Positions 27,337 through 37,547 of a stretch of 64,000 bases of DNA are shown here, piece after piece. The DNA comes from an uncultured Flavobacteriaceae bacterium (lineage in GTDB: Bacteria; Bacteroidota; Bacteroidia; Flavobacteriales; Flavobacteriaceae): assembly GCA_905479065.1 (NCBI GenBank), contig CAJQLB010000004.1, positions 1-64,000 on the forward strand, given 5' to 3'. Every line of letters starts with the position of its first letter. The first letter of the stretch is position 1. The position numbers were made by a program, and so were the translations under genes. Below the pieces are notes generated by a model, which searched no databases, was not told the DNA's origin, and saw nothing but the letters and a program-made list of their open reading frames with translations.

Positions 27337-27344
27337 CAAATGTA
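27337..27344 (-). promoter_or_regulatory. -7 box of the topA promoter
   Basis: On the minus strand TACATTTG matches TAnnTTTG exactly, 20 bp before the topA ATG, implying a very short 5' leader. No clear -33 TTTG is seen. Confidence 0.55.
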
Positions 27345-27452
27345 GATGAAAAACATTTTAAAAACCTAATTTGTATTGCAATAGGTTGGTCTTAGTGTCA
27401 AGATTTAATAAAACTTTATGATTTACTAACCCCATTTTAAATTTACTGTAAT

Positions 27453-28169
27453 CTATTCAAAACCAACCACATTGCGATAAATGAGGTATGCTGGCAAATA
27501 GATTATGGAGACTGTGAAAAATAATCCAACGCCACATGCAAGAACTCCTAGCATTCCTAAAATTCCCGTCACAATCAACAATCCAAAACTCAAAAACCAT
27601 TTTTTTGTTCCGAGACTAAAACTAATTTTAACAATATCAATTTCTGTCAAATGCGTATTATTTGAAAAAACAATTGCAAAAAATTGTAAAGGCACGAAAG
27701 CATAAACAAAGGGAATAAAGAATAAGTATTGCGTCACTGCTGTTATGACGGCGTGAAAAATTCCTAACATCAGAATTTTCCTAGTATGGCCTGATGAAAA
27801 ATAGTAAAATAAATCATTTTTTGAAGGTTGATTTAAGTCAAGATGCTTACATGACCTGTAAAACCCTGCCAATAGCCCTATGGTCAAGGATGAGACGCAA
27901 ATGGTCAGTGGCAACATATTAAACGAGGTGATGAATGACTGATTAAATACATCAAATTCTTGGCCATAGACTTGTGTTAAAGGGCTAGAAATAATTCCGA
28001 TTGAATTAAACAGAAATGACAGTACAAAACCAAATGAAAATAATATCAATATCATCTTTAAACCGGTTAGCCATATGTCCTTAAATTTTTTTATGCTCTC
28101 ATGTAGCAACTCACCAAAATCTAAATACTCTGCTGAACTTATTTTATGTTGTATGTCAATAAACGTCAT
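27453..28169 (-). CDS. Integral membrane protein of unknown function, 238 aa
   Basis: After a short charged N-terminus (DFGELLHESIKKFKDIW) there are about five or six membrane helices: TGLKMILILFSFGFVLSFLF, LPLTICVSSLTIGLLAGFY, ILMLGIFHAVITAVTQYLF, FIPFVYAFVPLQFFAIVF, WFLSFGLLIVTGILGMLGVL and a last Gly/Val-rich one ending in IYLPAYLIYRN. The layout resembles small membrane proteins common in Flavobacteriia that carry no assigned role. No catalytic motif was found. It lies 130 bp upstream of topA, in the same orientation, and diverges from miaB. Confidence 0.7.
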   Translation of the reverse strand: MTFIDIQHKISSAEYLDFGELLHESIKKFKDIWLTGLKMILILFSFGFVLSFLFNSIGIISSPLTQVYGQEFDVFNQSFITSFNMLPLTICVSSLTIGLLAGFYRSCKHLDLNQPSKNDLFYYFSSGHTRKILMLGIFHAVITAVTQYLFFIPFVYAFVPLQFFAIVFSNNTHLTEIDIVKISFSLGTKKWFLSFGLLIVTGILGMLGVLACGVGLFFTVSIIYLPAYLIYRNVVGFE

Positions 28170-28234
28170 ATGATAAATCTAAATTACTTTTCAAATTTAC
28201 ACAATCCCGTACATTAAAGAAGTGACACTGCCAC

Positions 28235-28267
28235 TTTGTCATAAAAACGAAATAAATCGTATCTTTG
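28235..28267 (+). promoter_or_regulatory. Canonical Bacteroidota promoter of miaB
   Basis: TTTG at 28235-28238 (-33) and TATCTTTG at 28260-28267 (-7, TAnnTTTG) are 21 bp apart. Transcription would start near 28273. This lies downstream of an ATG at 28222, so that ATG cannot be the start of the miaB protein. Confidence 0.75.
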
Positions 28268-28302
28268 CACACTTATTGACCGCTTCAGATTTCAATTTAG
28301 AT

Positions 28303-29748
28303 ATGGAAAAAATTATAGATGAAAAAATACAAGGCCAAACTCTAAGTTTAGAGCAACGCGAATCAAATAAGAGAAAACTCTTTATTGAGAGTTATGGGTG
28401 TGCCATGAATTTTAGTGACAGTGAAATTGTTGCATCAATTTTAGCAAAGGAAGGATTTAACACGACGCAAAAATTAGAAGAAGCGGATCTTGTTTTGGTC
28501 AATACCTGCTCGATAAGAGACAAGGCAGAGCAGACAGTAAGAAAGCGTTTAGAAAAATACAATGCTGTAAAAAAACACAATCCAAAAATGAAGGTTGGTG
28601 TTCTTGGATGCATGGCAGAGCGTCTAAAAAATAAATTTCTCGAGGAAGAAAAAATCGTTGATTTGGTTGTAGGTCCAGATGCCTACAAGGACTTGCCAAA
28701 TCTTATTTCTGAAGTTGAAGAAGGAAGAAATGCTGTAAATGTTATTTTGTCAAAAGAAGAAACCTATGGAGATATTTCTCCTGTTAGACTTCAAAGTAAT
28801 GGTGTTACAGCTTTTGTGTCTATAACTCGTGGATGTGACAACATGTGTACTTTTTGTGTAGTCCCTTTTACAAGAGGACGTGAACGAAGTAGAGATCCAT
28901 TTAGCATAATCGAAGAACTCAACGATTTATCCCAAAGGGGATTTAAAGAGGTTACATTACTAGGCCAAAATGTAGACAGTTATTTATGGTATGGCGGAGG
29001 ATTAAAAAAAGATTTTAATAAAGCAAGTGACCTAGAAAAAGCAACAGCAACTGATTTTGCGAAATTATTAATCATGTGTGCAGAGGCGCAACCAAAAATG
29101 AGAATTCGTTTTTCAACATCTAATCCTCAAGACATGACATTAGATGTTGTGAGAGCAATGTCCAAACACAAAAATGTGTGTAATTATATACATTTACCCG
29201 TGCAAAGCGGTAGCAATCGTATTTTAAAGGAAATGAACCGCCAACATTCCCGTGAGGAATACATTACGCTGATTACTGAAATCAAAAATATATTACCAGA
29301 TTGTACCATATCACATGACCTTATTACTGGTTTTCCAACTGAATCCGAGGAAGATCATCAAGACACCTTAAGTTTAATGGAACAGGTGAAATATTCATTT
29401 GGCTACATGTTCGCCTACTCTGAAAGACCAGGTACAATGGCAGCACGAAAATTAAAAGATGATATTCCCGAAACTATTAAAAAGAGAAGACTTGCAGAGG
29501 TTGTGGCCTTACAGCAAGAGCATAGTAAGTACAGAACAGAAAAATACTTAGATCAAATAGTTGAAGTCTTAATTGAAAAAGAGTCTAAAAAATCATCGGA
29601 GCATTGGTCAGGAAGAACAGAACATAATTCAGTGGCAGTTTTCCCTAAAGAACACTACAACATTGGCGATTTTGTAAATGTCAAAATCATTGATTGCACC
29701 TCTGCTACTTTAATTGGTAATGCCGTTGAATATTCAAAAAACAATTAA
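28303..29748 (+). CDS. miaB: tRNA-2-methylthio-N6-dimethylallyladenosine synthase MiaB
   Basis: 481 residues from the ATG at 28303 (MEKIIDEKIQGQTL), chosen because the promoter lies just upstream. The N-terminal methylthiotransferase domain begins RKLFIESYGCAMNFSDSE and holds Cys residues for one iron-sulfur cluster (also NTCSIRDKAEQ and GCMAERLK). The radical SAM motif RGCDNMCTFCVVPFTRGRERSR binds the second cluster. A TRAM domain closes the protein. It adds a methylthio group to A37 of tRNAs reading codons that start with U. It leads a run with the sigma-54-type activator gene 3 bp downstream. Confidence 0.96.
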   Translation: MEKIIDEKIQGQTLSLEQRESNKRKLFIESYGCAMNFSDSEIVASILAKEGFNTTQKLEEADLVLVNTCSIRDKAEQTVRKRLEKYNAVKKHNPKMKVGVLGCMAERLKNKFLEEEKIVDLVVGPDAYKDLPNLISEVEEGRNAVNVILSKEETYGDISPVRLQSNGVTAFVSITRGCDNMCTFCVVPFTRGRERSRDPFSIIEELNDLSQRGFKEVTLLGQNVDSYLWYGGGLKKDFNKASDLEKATATDFAKLLIMCAEAQPKMRIRFSTSNPQDMTLDVVRAMSKHKNVCNYIHLPVQSGSNRILKEMNRQHSREEYITLITEIKNILPDCTISHDLITGFPTESEEDHQDTLSLMEQVKYSFGYMFAYSERPGTMAARKLKDDIPETIKKRRLAEVVALQQEHSKYRTEKYLDQIVEVLIEKESKKSSEHWSGRTEHNSVAVFPKEHYNIGDFVNVKIIDCTSATLIGNAVEYSKNN

Positions 29749-29751
29749 TCT

Positions 29752-31011
29752 ATGGAGTCAATTCAAGCTATAAAACAACGTTTCGGTATTATTGGAAACG
29801 ATCCCGCACTCAATCGTGCCATAGAAAAAGCTATTCAAGTTGCACCAACTGATATTTCAGTTTTGGTTACAGGTGAGTCAGGAGTGGGAAAAGAAAGTGT
29901 CCCAAAAATAATTCATCAACTTTCGCACAGAAAGCACGGTAAATACATTGCTGTAAATTGTGGAGCAATTCCTGAGGGGACTATTGACAGTGAATTGTTT
30001 GGGCATGAAAAAGGGGCCTTTACTGGTGCTACTCAAACTCGATCAGGTTATTTTGAAGTTGCAGACGGTGGGACAATTTTCTTGGATGAGGTTGGAGAGT
30101 TGCCTCTCACAACACAAGTTCGATTGCTAAGAGTCCTAGAAAACGGTGAATTTATAAAAGTAGGGTCAAGTAAAGTTCAAAAAACAAATGTTCGAATTGT
30201 GGCTGCTACTAACATGGATATGTTTGATGCCATAAAAAAAGAAAAATTTAGAGAAGATTTGTACTACAGGCTGAGTACAATAGATATACACTTGCCCGCT
30301 TTAAGATTGCGAAAAGAGGACATACATCTGTTATTTAGGAAATTTGCTAGTGATTTTGCGTTAAAATACAAGATGCCAACCATAAAGCTTAACACTGAAG
30401 CCATACTGATGCTTGTTAAATACCGTTGGAGTGGAAATATCAGGCAATTGAGAAATGTTGCTGAACAAGTTTCAGTTCTTGAACACAAAAGAGAAATTAC
30501 TCCAGAAATATTAAAAAATTATTTGCCTAATACTGGTCAAAATTTACCCGCTGTCATCAATGCTTCGAAAAAAGAAAGTGACTTCAGTAATGAACGAGAA
30601 ATACTTTATAAGGTGTTGTTCGATATGAAAAGTGATCTCAATGATTTAAAAAAATTGACACTTGAGCTTATGCAAAAAGGAAATACTCAAGATGTACAAA
30701 AAGACAACCAAAGTCTTATTCAAAAAATTTATCGGGAGGATAATGAAAGTGATGACACAAAAGATGATTTAGAAGTTTTATCACTCCCTGAAAAAAATAC
30801 GCAAAATGTTGAGATTATTGAAAATAACACCGATAAATATCATTTTGCTGAGGAAATACAAGAAGAAGAAACGTTATCCCTGCACGACAAGGAACTAGAA
30901 TTAATTAAAAAATCTTTAGAGCGGCACCATGGTAAACGAAAATTAGCAGCTTCAGAACTCGGTATCAGTGAGCGCACTTTATACAGGAAAATTAAACAGT
31001 TTGATCTATAG
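29752..31011 (+). CDS. Sigma-54-type transcription activator without sensor domain, 419 aa
   Basis: The AAA+ activator domain starts almost at the N-terminus: Walker A GESGVGKES (41-49), the sigma-54 contact loop GAFTGA (88-93), Walker B GGTIFLDEVGELP, and the arginine finger region. There is no response receiver, GAF or PAS domain in front. After a ~100-residue charged linker a Fis-type HTH closes the protein (KLAASELGISERTLYRKI). It starts three bases after miaB and is probably co-transcribed with it. The same order miaB - activator - lptE is, as far as I recall, common in Flavobacteriia. It could act through RpoN on unknown genes; its signal is unknown. Confidence 0.9.
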   Translation: MESIQAIKQRFGIIGNDPALNRAIEKAIQVAPTDISVLVTGESGVGKESVPKIIHQLSHRKHGKYIAVNCGAIPEGTIDSELFGHEKGAFTGATQTRSGYFEVADGGTIFLDEVGELPLTTQVRLLRVLENGEFIKVGSSKVQKTNVRIVAATNMDMFDAIKKEKFREDLYYRLSTIDIHLPALRLRKEDIHLLFRKFASDFALKYKMPTIKLNTEAILMLVKYRWSGNIRQLRNVAEQVSVLEHKREITPEILKNYLPNTGQNLPAVINASKKESDFSNEREILYKVLFDMKSDLNDLKKLTLELMQKGNTQDVQKDNQSLIQKIYREDNESDDTKDDLEVLSLPEKNTQNVEIIENNTDKYHFAEEIQEEETLSLHDKELELIKKSLERHHGKRKLAASELGISERTLYRKIKQFDL

Positions 31012-31125
31012 TTTTTAGGGTTATTTTTTTGCAATAAAATTATTTTAATTGAAAAGAAATAACTGAGAATTATACCAAAATTACTAAATGAACATATTAT
31101 ATTTATACCTGAACTTAATATTCAA

Positions 31126-31629
31126 ATGAAAAACACTCACTATACAATATTACTTTTATTTACAATGAGCTTTCAAGGTTGTTGGAAGTATTCTTTTACA
31201 GGAGTGAGTGATTTAAATGCAGACACTTTCCAGGTTAATTATTTTCAAAACACATCAGCTTTAATAGAACCTGGACTAGATCGAGACTTCACTATTGCAC
31301 TTCAAGATTTACTAACCAATCAGACAAGCTTAGGTCTTGTACCCTCAAATGGCGACTTAGTTTATGAGGGCGAAATTACTGAGTATCGTATTTCTCCTAC
31401 GACAGCAACATCTGACAACAGAGCTGCTCAAAATAGACTGACAATTACAGTACAGGTAAGATTTTTTGACACTAATAATCCCGATGAAGACCTTGAGCAA
31501 CGTTTCTCTTTTTTCTATGATTATCCCGGAAGTTCACAACTAGTAGGGAACCAAAAAGATATCGCACATGAAGAAATTTTTGAACGAATTACACAGGATA
31601 TATTTAATGCTACCTTAGCAAAATGGTAA
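31126..31629 (+). CDS. lptE: LptE-like LPS assembly lipoprotein
   Basis: 167 residues. Lipoprotein signal with FQGC (Cys19) is followed by an LptE-type domain: KYSFTGVSDLNADTFQVNYF, then DLVYEGEITEYRISPTT and a final strand-helix FSFFYDYPGSSQL. In Bacteroidota this family is the partner of LptD in the outer membrane, where it helps insert lipopolysaccharide. It follows the activator after 114 bp and precedes the TPR gene by four bases, in a run of envelope and export genes. Confidence 0.85.
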   Translation: MKNTHYTILLLFTMSFQGCWKYSFTGVSDLNADTFQVNYFQNTSALIEPGLDRDFTIALQDLLTNQTSLGLVPSNGDLVYEGEITEYRISPTTATSDNRAAQNRLTITVQVRFFDTNNPDEDLEQRFSFFYDYPGSSQLVGNQKDIAHEEIFERITQDIFNATLAKW

Positions 31630-31633
31630 TCAT

Positions 31634-32542
31634 ATGAATCGTCAAGAATTTTCTGAAATATTAATAAACCCTCATAGTTTAAAAACGGATCAGATTAAAA
31701 AAATCAATTTAATTCTAAATACTTTTCCATATTTTCAATCGGCAAGAGCTATATACCTAAAAGGACTGAAGTCTAATAATAGTTTCAAATACAATCAGGC
31801 ATTAAAAACAACCGCAGCATACACAACAAACAGAAATGTGTTGTTTGATTTTATAACCTCTGATTCCTTCAACCAAAATGATATTTCCCAACAAATTAAA
31901 GAAAGTGTTGCCAATCTTGAAGAAATAGAGGTTTTAGAATTTGAAGATGTTTCATTTAAGAAAAGTGTTGTTGTTGACGATGCCTTGAAACAACATTTAA
32001 GAGACTCTGAAGCTGTTGTAGACCCAAAGCTTTTCAAAGCTAAAAGCACAATAGCTAAACCTACCGAAGATTTAGTTAACACTGTAAAACCCTCAAAATC
32101 AATTGAATTAAAAGCTGAGGAAGAACTCGAGATTGGAAAACCCCTAAATTTTAATAAAAATGAGGTGCATTCTTTTTCTGAATGGTTAAAAATTACAAGT
32201 TTCAAACCCATTAGTAGACCAGGTGAAATAGAGAAAAAAGAACGACCCATCATCAGCCAAAAGTCATTAGAAAAAAAACTAAATCTTATTGATAAATTTA
32301 TTGAGTTAAATCCAAAAATAACACCAATTAGACAAGACCACGAGCTTGCCGATTTAGCTTCAAAAAATTTAATAAAATCAGATGCTTTAATGACAGAAAC
32401 TCTTGCTAGAATTTATTTAGAGCAAAAACAGTACACTAAAGCTATTAAATCTTACGAAATATTAAGTTTGAAATATCCAGAAAAAAGTGGTTTCTTTGCA
32501 GACCAAATTAAAGCAATACAAGTTATACTTGATAAAATATAA
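31634..32542 (+). CDS. TPR-like protein of unknown function, 302 aa
   Basis: A soluble, charged protein without a signal peptide. The N-terminus (FSEILINPHSLKTDQIKKINLILNTFPYFQSARAIYLKGL in two helices) and the C-terminus (LARIYLEQKQYTKAIKSYEILSLKYPEKS, near residues 255-285) look like TPR helices; the centre is low complexity and acidic. It is placed between lptE (4 bp) and secG (6 bp), so co-transcription is likely. Proteins of this kind are widespread in Flavobacteriia at this locus but have no assigned job. A scaffold role in envelope biogenesis is only a guess. Confidence 0.75.
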   Translation: MNRQEFSEILINPHSLKTDQIKKINLILNTFPYFQSARAIYLKGLKSNNSFKYNQALKTTAAYTTNRNVLFDFITSDSFNQNDISQQIKESVANLEEIEVLEFEDVSFKKSVVVDDALKQHLRDSEAVVDPKLFKAKSTIAKPTEDLVNTVKPSKSIELKAEEELEIGKPLNFNKNEVHSFSEWLKITSFKPISRPGEIEKKERPIISQKSLEKKLNLIDKFIELNPKITPIRQDHELADLASKNLIKSDALMTETLARIYLEQKQYTKAIKSYEILSLKYPEKSGFFADQIKAIQVILDKI

Positions 32543-32548
32543 GATACA

Positions 32549-32911
32549 ATGAGTACATTTTCAATTTTTCTAATTTTAATCGTCATCGTCGCCTTTTTAT
32601 TAGTGGTAGTGGTAATGGTTCAAAATCCAAAAGGAGGTGGTTTAGCTTCAACATTTGGAGGAGGTGGTTCTCAGCAAATGGGAGGTGTTAAAAAAACAAC
32701 AGATTTTTTAGACAAAAGCACATGGGCTTTAGCGACACTTCTACTTGCTTTAATTTTAATATCAAATATCGCAATTCCAGGAGCTGGAGGTGACATAGAA
32801 TCCAAAGCCTTGGATGCTGAAGCAACAGAACAAAGTGTGCCTTTACCAAATGCAACTCCAATTAGTTCGCCTGTGGAATCAAATCCTGTTTCCAATGACA
32901 GCAACCAATAG
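32549..32911 (+). CDS. secG: Protein translocase subunit SecG
   Basis: 120 residues. Two membrane helices (FLILIVIVAFLLVVVVMV and TWALATLLLALILISNIAI) flank the Gly-rich loop QNPKGGGLASTFGGGGSQQMGG, the hallmark of SecG. The C-terminal tail is long and acidic, as usual in Bacteroidota. It assists SecYE in Sec export. It follows the TPR gene by six bases and is followed by a strong terminator. Confidence 0.95.
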   Translation: MSTFSIFLILIVIVAFLLVVVVMVQNPKGGGLASTFGGGGSQQMGGVKKTTDFLDKSTWALATLLLALILISNIAIPGAGGDIESKALDAEATEQSVPLPNATPISSPVESNPVSNDSNQ

Positions 32912-32930
32912 CAACAATAGTTAAGAATTA

Positions 32931-32969
32931 AACAAAAAATGCTAACCGTAACGGTTAGCATTTTTTGTT
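32931..32969. terminator. Strong bidirectional terminator after secG
   Basis: Arms of 19 bases (32931-32949 and 32951-32969) are perfectly complementary around a single central base; the core is GCTAACCGT / ACGGTTAGC with A and T runs outside. It ends the miaB-to-secG run before groES. Confidence 0.92.
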
Positions 32970-32990
32970 TTTATTGAGTAATAATGAAAT

Positions 32991-33022
32991 TTTGTCAGTT
33001 CTTAACACATGGCATAATTTTA
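32991..33022 (+). promoter_or_regulatory. groES-groEL promoter
   Basis: TTTG at 32991-32994 and TAATTTTA at 33015-33022 (near match to TAnnTTTG) are 20 bp apart. The transcript would start about 33028, 39 bp before the groES ATG. No CIRCE inverted repeat (TTAGCACTC type) is present, so HrcA control is unlikely here. Confidence 0.6.
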
Positions 33023-33066
33023 GAATAGAGTTTAGAGAATTATTATTAATCAAAACAAACAAAAAA

Positions 33067-33342
33067 ATGGGCTTAAATATTAAACCATTGGCAGACAGAG
33101 TTGTAATTGAACCTGCTGCTGCTGAAACTAAAACTGCTTCTGGAATTATCATACCAGACAATGCTAAGGAAAAACCTCAGCAAGGTATTGTGATGGCTGT
33201 TGGAAAAGGCACAAAAGACGACCCAATAACAGTTGCTGTTGGAGACAAAGTTCTTTATGGCAAATACTCAGGGACAGAGCTTAAGCTAGAAGGAAAGGAC
33301 TATTTAATCATGCGAGAAAGTGATATTCTTGCAATCGTTTAA
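33067..33342 (+). CDS. groES: Co-chaperonin GroES
   Basis: 91 residues from the ATG at 33067 ([17 protein letters not shown]). A longer frame back to 32965 begins in the secG terminator and was rejected. The mobile loop ([21 protein letters not shown]), the GKGTKDDPI turn and the C-terminal [13 protein letters not shown] are all standard. It forms the heptameric lid of GroEL. groEL follows after 20 bp in the same operon. Confidence 0.97.
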   Translation: MGLNIKPLADRVVIEPAAAETKTASGIIIPDNAKEKPQQGIVMAVGKGTKDDPITVAVGDKVLYGKYSGTELKLEGKDYLIMRESDILAIV

Positions 33343-33350
33343 TCATTTAA

Positions 33351-34994
<1,644 letters not shown>

Positions 34995-35015
34995 ATTCCA
35001 TGAAATAATGAATAT

Positions 35016-35050
35016 AAAAAACGCTTCAAATATGCATTGAAGCGTTTTTT
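35016..35050 (+). terminator. groEL terminator
   Basis: Core arms CGCTTCAA (35022-35029) and TTGAAGCG (35037-35044) are extended by A6/T6 runs around a 7-base loop. It lies about 21 bp after the groEL stop. Confidence 0.88.
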
Positions 35051-35096
35051 TATTGTTTTATATTTTTTACATTTAATGTTTATTATATTCAATATA

Positions 35097-36464
35097 ATGC
35101 ACTTAATTCGAAATATCACATATGTTTTTACGGTGGTGACTTTAATTGTTAGCTGTGATAATGAAACATTTGAGTCACCATCATCATCAATCGATATTGA
35201 CGATGTCATTGAATTGCCTCAAGTGTTTATAAATACAAATGGGCAAGAAATAGTTGATGAACCAAAGATACTTGCAGACATGACTATCACAACCGGTGAA
35301 ACAGTCAACTTTGTTGGTAAAATAGGAATTGAAATACGTGGTTCCTCTTCACAATTTTTTCCAAAAAAACAGTTTGGAATTGAAACCCGAGATGATACTG
35401 GAGAGGATATTGATGTGGCAATTTTAGAATTCCCTGAAGAAGAGGACTGGATTTTAAATGCACCTTACAGTGATAAAACACTTTTTAGGAATGTGTTAAT
35501 TTATGACTTATCAAGAGATATTGGACGTTATGCAAGTCGCGTTGAATTTGTAGAGTTAACCATTAATGATTTATACAATGGTATTTATGTTTTCATGGAA
35601 AAATTAAAAAGAGATGAAAATCGTATTGACATAAACAAACTAAAAGAAGATGAAAATAGTGGTGAAGATGTTACTGGTGGCTATATCCTAAAAATTGACA
35701 AAGCTGATGGTGCAAATGAAACGATTTACACCGACTTCAATGCATTTGCTTCAAACTTCACACCTAATGGTGCCGATGGTGATCAAAAAATTTACTTCAA
35801 TTATGATTATCCAAAAGCAGAAAAAATCACCTTAGAACAACGTACCTACATTAGCACCTACATCAATGATTTTGAAACAGCTTTATATGATGGTAATTTC
35901 GCGGATATGGAAGAAGGGTATGCCAATTATATTGATGTAAACAGTTTTATAGAATTTTTCATATTAAATGAACTTGCTAACAATGTCGATGGCTACAGAT
36001 TGAGCACTTGGCTGACAAAAGAAAAAAATGAGAAATTAAAAATGGGTCCTATTTGGGACTTTAATTTAGCTTTTGGCAATGCAAATTATTGTGGTGGAGA
36101 AAATACCAATGTCTGGGCTTACAAATTCAATGACCGTTGTCCAAATGACTTCTGGCTAATCCCTTTTTGGTGGGAAAAATTAATGGAAGACCCTGCTTTT
36201 GTCATGCAATTAAAAGACAGATGGTTTGAATTACGAAGTGGTCAATTGTCTAATAATGCCATACAAGATAAAATTGATTTTTACGAGACAATATTACAAA
36301 GCTCCTTGAGTATTGATAGAAACTTTAATAGATGGCCTATTTTATCAACCTATATATGGCCAAATAATTTTATTGGCAATACATACGAGGAAGAATTACG
36401 CTACCTAAGAGAATTTATTGAAACCCGAGTTACTTGGCTCGATATTAATATCGCTGATTTATAA
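35097..36464 (+). CDS. CotH kinase family lipoprotein, 455 aa
   Basis: The start is set at the ATG 35097, giving a lipoprotein signal (MHLIRNITYVFTVVTLIVSC, Cys20). An in-frame start at 35037 would lie in the groEL terminator. The CotH core follows: GIEIRGSSSQFFPKKQFGIE, DWILNAPYSDKTLFRNVLIYDLS, FVELTINDLYNGIYVFMEKLK, GGYILKIDKAD, then FIEFFILNELANNVDGYRLSTWLTK and GPIWDFNLAFGN, the last with the DFN-like acid. Such proteins are atypical kinases; Bacillus CotH phosphorylates spore-coat proteins. Spores do not exist here, so the substrate would be another surface protein. It lies alone between groEL and a convergent gene. Confidence 0.85.
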   Translation: MHLIRNITYVFTVVTLIVSCDNETFESPSSSIDIDDVIELPQVFINTNGQEIVDEPKILADMTITTGETVNFVGKIGIEIRGSSSQFFPKKQFGIETRDDTGEDIDVAILEFPEEEDWILNAPYSDKTLFRNVLIYDLSRDIGRYASRVEFVELTINDLYNGIYVFMEKLKRDENRIDINKLKEDENSGEDVTGGYILKIDKADGANETIYTDFNAFASNFTPNGADGDQKIYFNYDYPKAEKITLEQRTYISTYINDFETALYDGNFADMEEGYANYIDVNSFIEFFILNELANNVDGYRLSTWLTKEKNEKLKMGPIWDFNLAFGNANYCGGENTNVWAYKFNDRCPNDFWLIPFWWEKLMEDPAFVMQLKDRWFELRSGQLSNNAIQDKIDFYETILQSSLSIDRNFNRWPILSTYIWPNNFIGNTYEEELRYLREFIETRVTWLDINIADL

Positions 36465-36490
36465 GTGAATTTTAAGTAACCTTGAAGCGC

Positions 36491-37246
36491 CTAATTAATT
36501 TTGAAATTTCGATAAAAATACTCTGCGCGCAAATATGATTTTTCTCCCAAACTATTTAATCTATAGCTTTTTCGGTGAGCGTTAAATTTAATTCCTGAAC
36601 TTTCATCGTATGTTATATTATCAATCCAACTTGTATGATTTGATAGTTCAACTTTATTGGCAACCATCTCAAAAGTATGCGAATCAAAAAAATAAGTCCA
36701 CTTATCAGACATGTTAGTATCGTTTGGATAAATAACATTCACAGCATAAGTTTTTATGTCACCAATGAAAACATTGTCTTTCAAAATTAATTTTGTTCCT
36801 TTACCCAACAATGTAAATGGCTGACCAACAACATACTGTGCCGCAAAAAAACTATTTCTTGCTTCTTCTAGCTCGATAAAAGATGTGACAAGTGAATCAT
36901 TAATTATCTTAGATATTTCGTTATCGTTAAAGGATATGACAATATTCTTTTCATTTTCCTGCCATTTTATAGATCCAGAAAAATTAGTTTTCAAATGAAA
37001 TGATTGCAATTGATTTATCTTATTTTCAACTGTTCCATCTTCAAAAAACAAGGTAGTTTCTTTAACAAAGCTAAGTTGTTTAACTCGTTGCCATGAGGTT
37101 AAGCCACCATGATTTTCAATTGACTTCATTACCACCTCTTCTGCGGTTATTGCAGTGTCACTGCATCCTAACAAAAGAATTTTTAAAGCCACTAAATAAC
37201 AAAATAGCGCCTTGGATAAAAACAACTGCTCCTTAATGTTCCTCAC
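36491..37246 (-). CDS. Lipoprotein of unknown function (DUF6503-like), 251 aa
   Basis: The signal ends in LLLGC (Cys28). The mature part is beta-rich, with MKSIENHGGLTSWQRVKQLSF near the N-terminus and repeated strand pairs, resembling flavobacterial outer-membrane lipoproteins of DUF6503 type. The family name is recalled and not certain. The start is GTG at 37246, overlapping the end of the heavy-metal-binding gene by 14 bp, so translation is coupled. Last gene in the metal group. The ligand is unknown. Confidence 0.65.
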   Translation of the reverse strand: MRNIKEQLFLSKALFCYLVALKILLLGCSDTAITAEEVVMKSIENHGGLTSWQRVKQLSFVKETTLFFEDGTVENKINQLQSFHLKTNFSGSIKWQENEKNIVISFNDNEISKIINDSLVTSFIELEEARNSFFAAQYVVGQPFTLLGKGTKLILKDNVFIGDIKTYAVNVIYPNDTNMSDKWTYFFDSHTFEMVANKVELSNHTSWIDNITYDESSGIKFNAHRKSYRLNSLGEKSYLRAEYFYRNFKIN

Positions 37247-37529
37247 TCGATACTGCTTCCTCCTTATTCAAGTCTTCTTGATTTTTCTTCTTTAACTTCT
37301 TCAAATCCATTTTACAAACAGCACAAGCTCCAGATTCACTATAAGTTTTACCTTGTTCACAATCCATAGGGCACTGGTACTCAGCTACCATCGCAACATC
37401 GGCCCGATCTGCAGCAGTATCAGCCATCACTTCCTGTTCAGCATTATCGGATGCTTCTTTATTTGTTTCTTTACATGAAAGCATTGAAAACACAACACTT
37501 AAACATAATAACACTAGTATATTTTTCAT
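37233..37529 (-). CDS. Heavy-metal-binding-domain lipoprotein, 98 aa
   Basis: A lipoprotein signal with MLSC (Cys19) is followed by an acidic linker and a C-terminal heavy-metal-binding domain: YQCPMDCEQGKTYSESGACAVCKMDLKKL has Cys-Pro-Met-Asp-Cys and Cys-x-x-Cys-x-Met, as in domains tied to copper transport (CusB, CopA). It probably binds copper or a like ion in the periplasm. It lies 18 bp after the HMA gene. Confidence 0.85.
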   Translation of the reverse strand: MKNILVLLCLSVVFSMLSCKETNKEASDNAEQEVMADTAADRADVAMVAEYQCPMDCEQGKTYSESGACAVCKMDLKKLKKKNQEDLNKEEAVSSEEH

Positions 37530-37547
37530 ATCATCACATTTATTTAA

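Noticed and set aside
32965-33066. Extended start of groES
   Set aside because: Begins in the secG terminator and covers the likely promoter; GroES starts MGLNIKPL at 33067.
32970-33066. CIRCE element for HrcA before groES
   Set aside because: No TTAGCACTC inverted repeat found; only a TTTG/TAATTTTA promoter-like pair.
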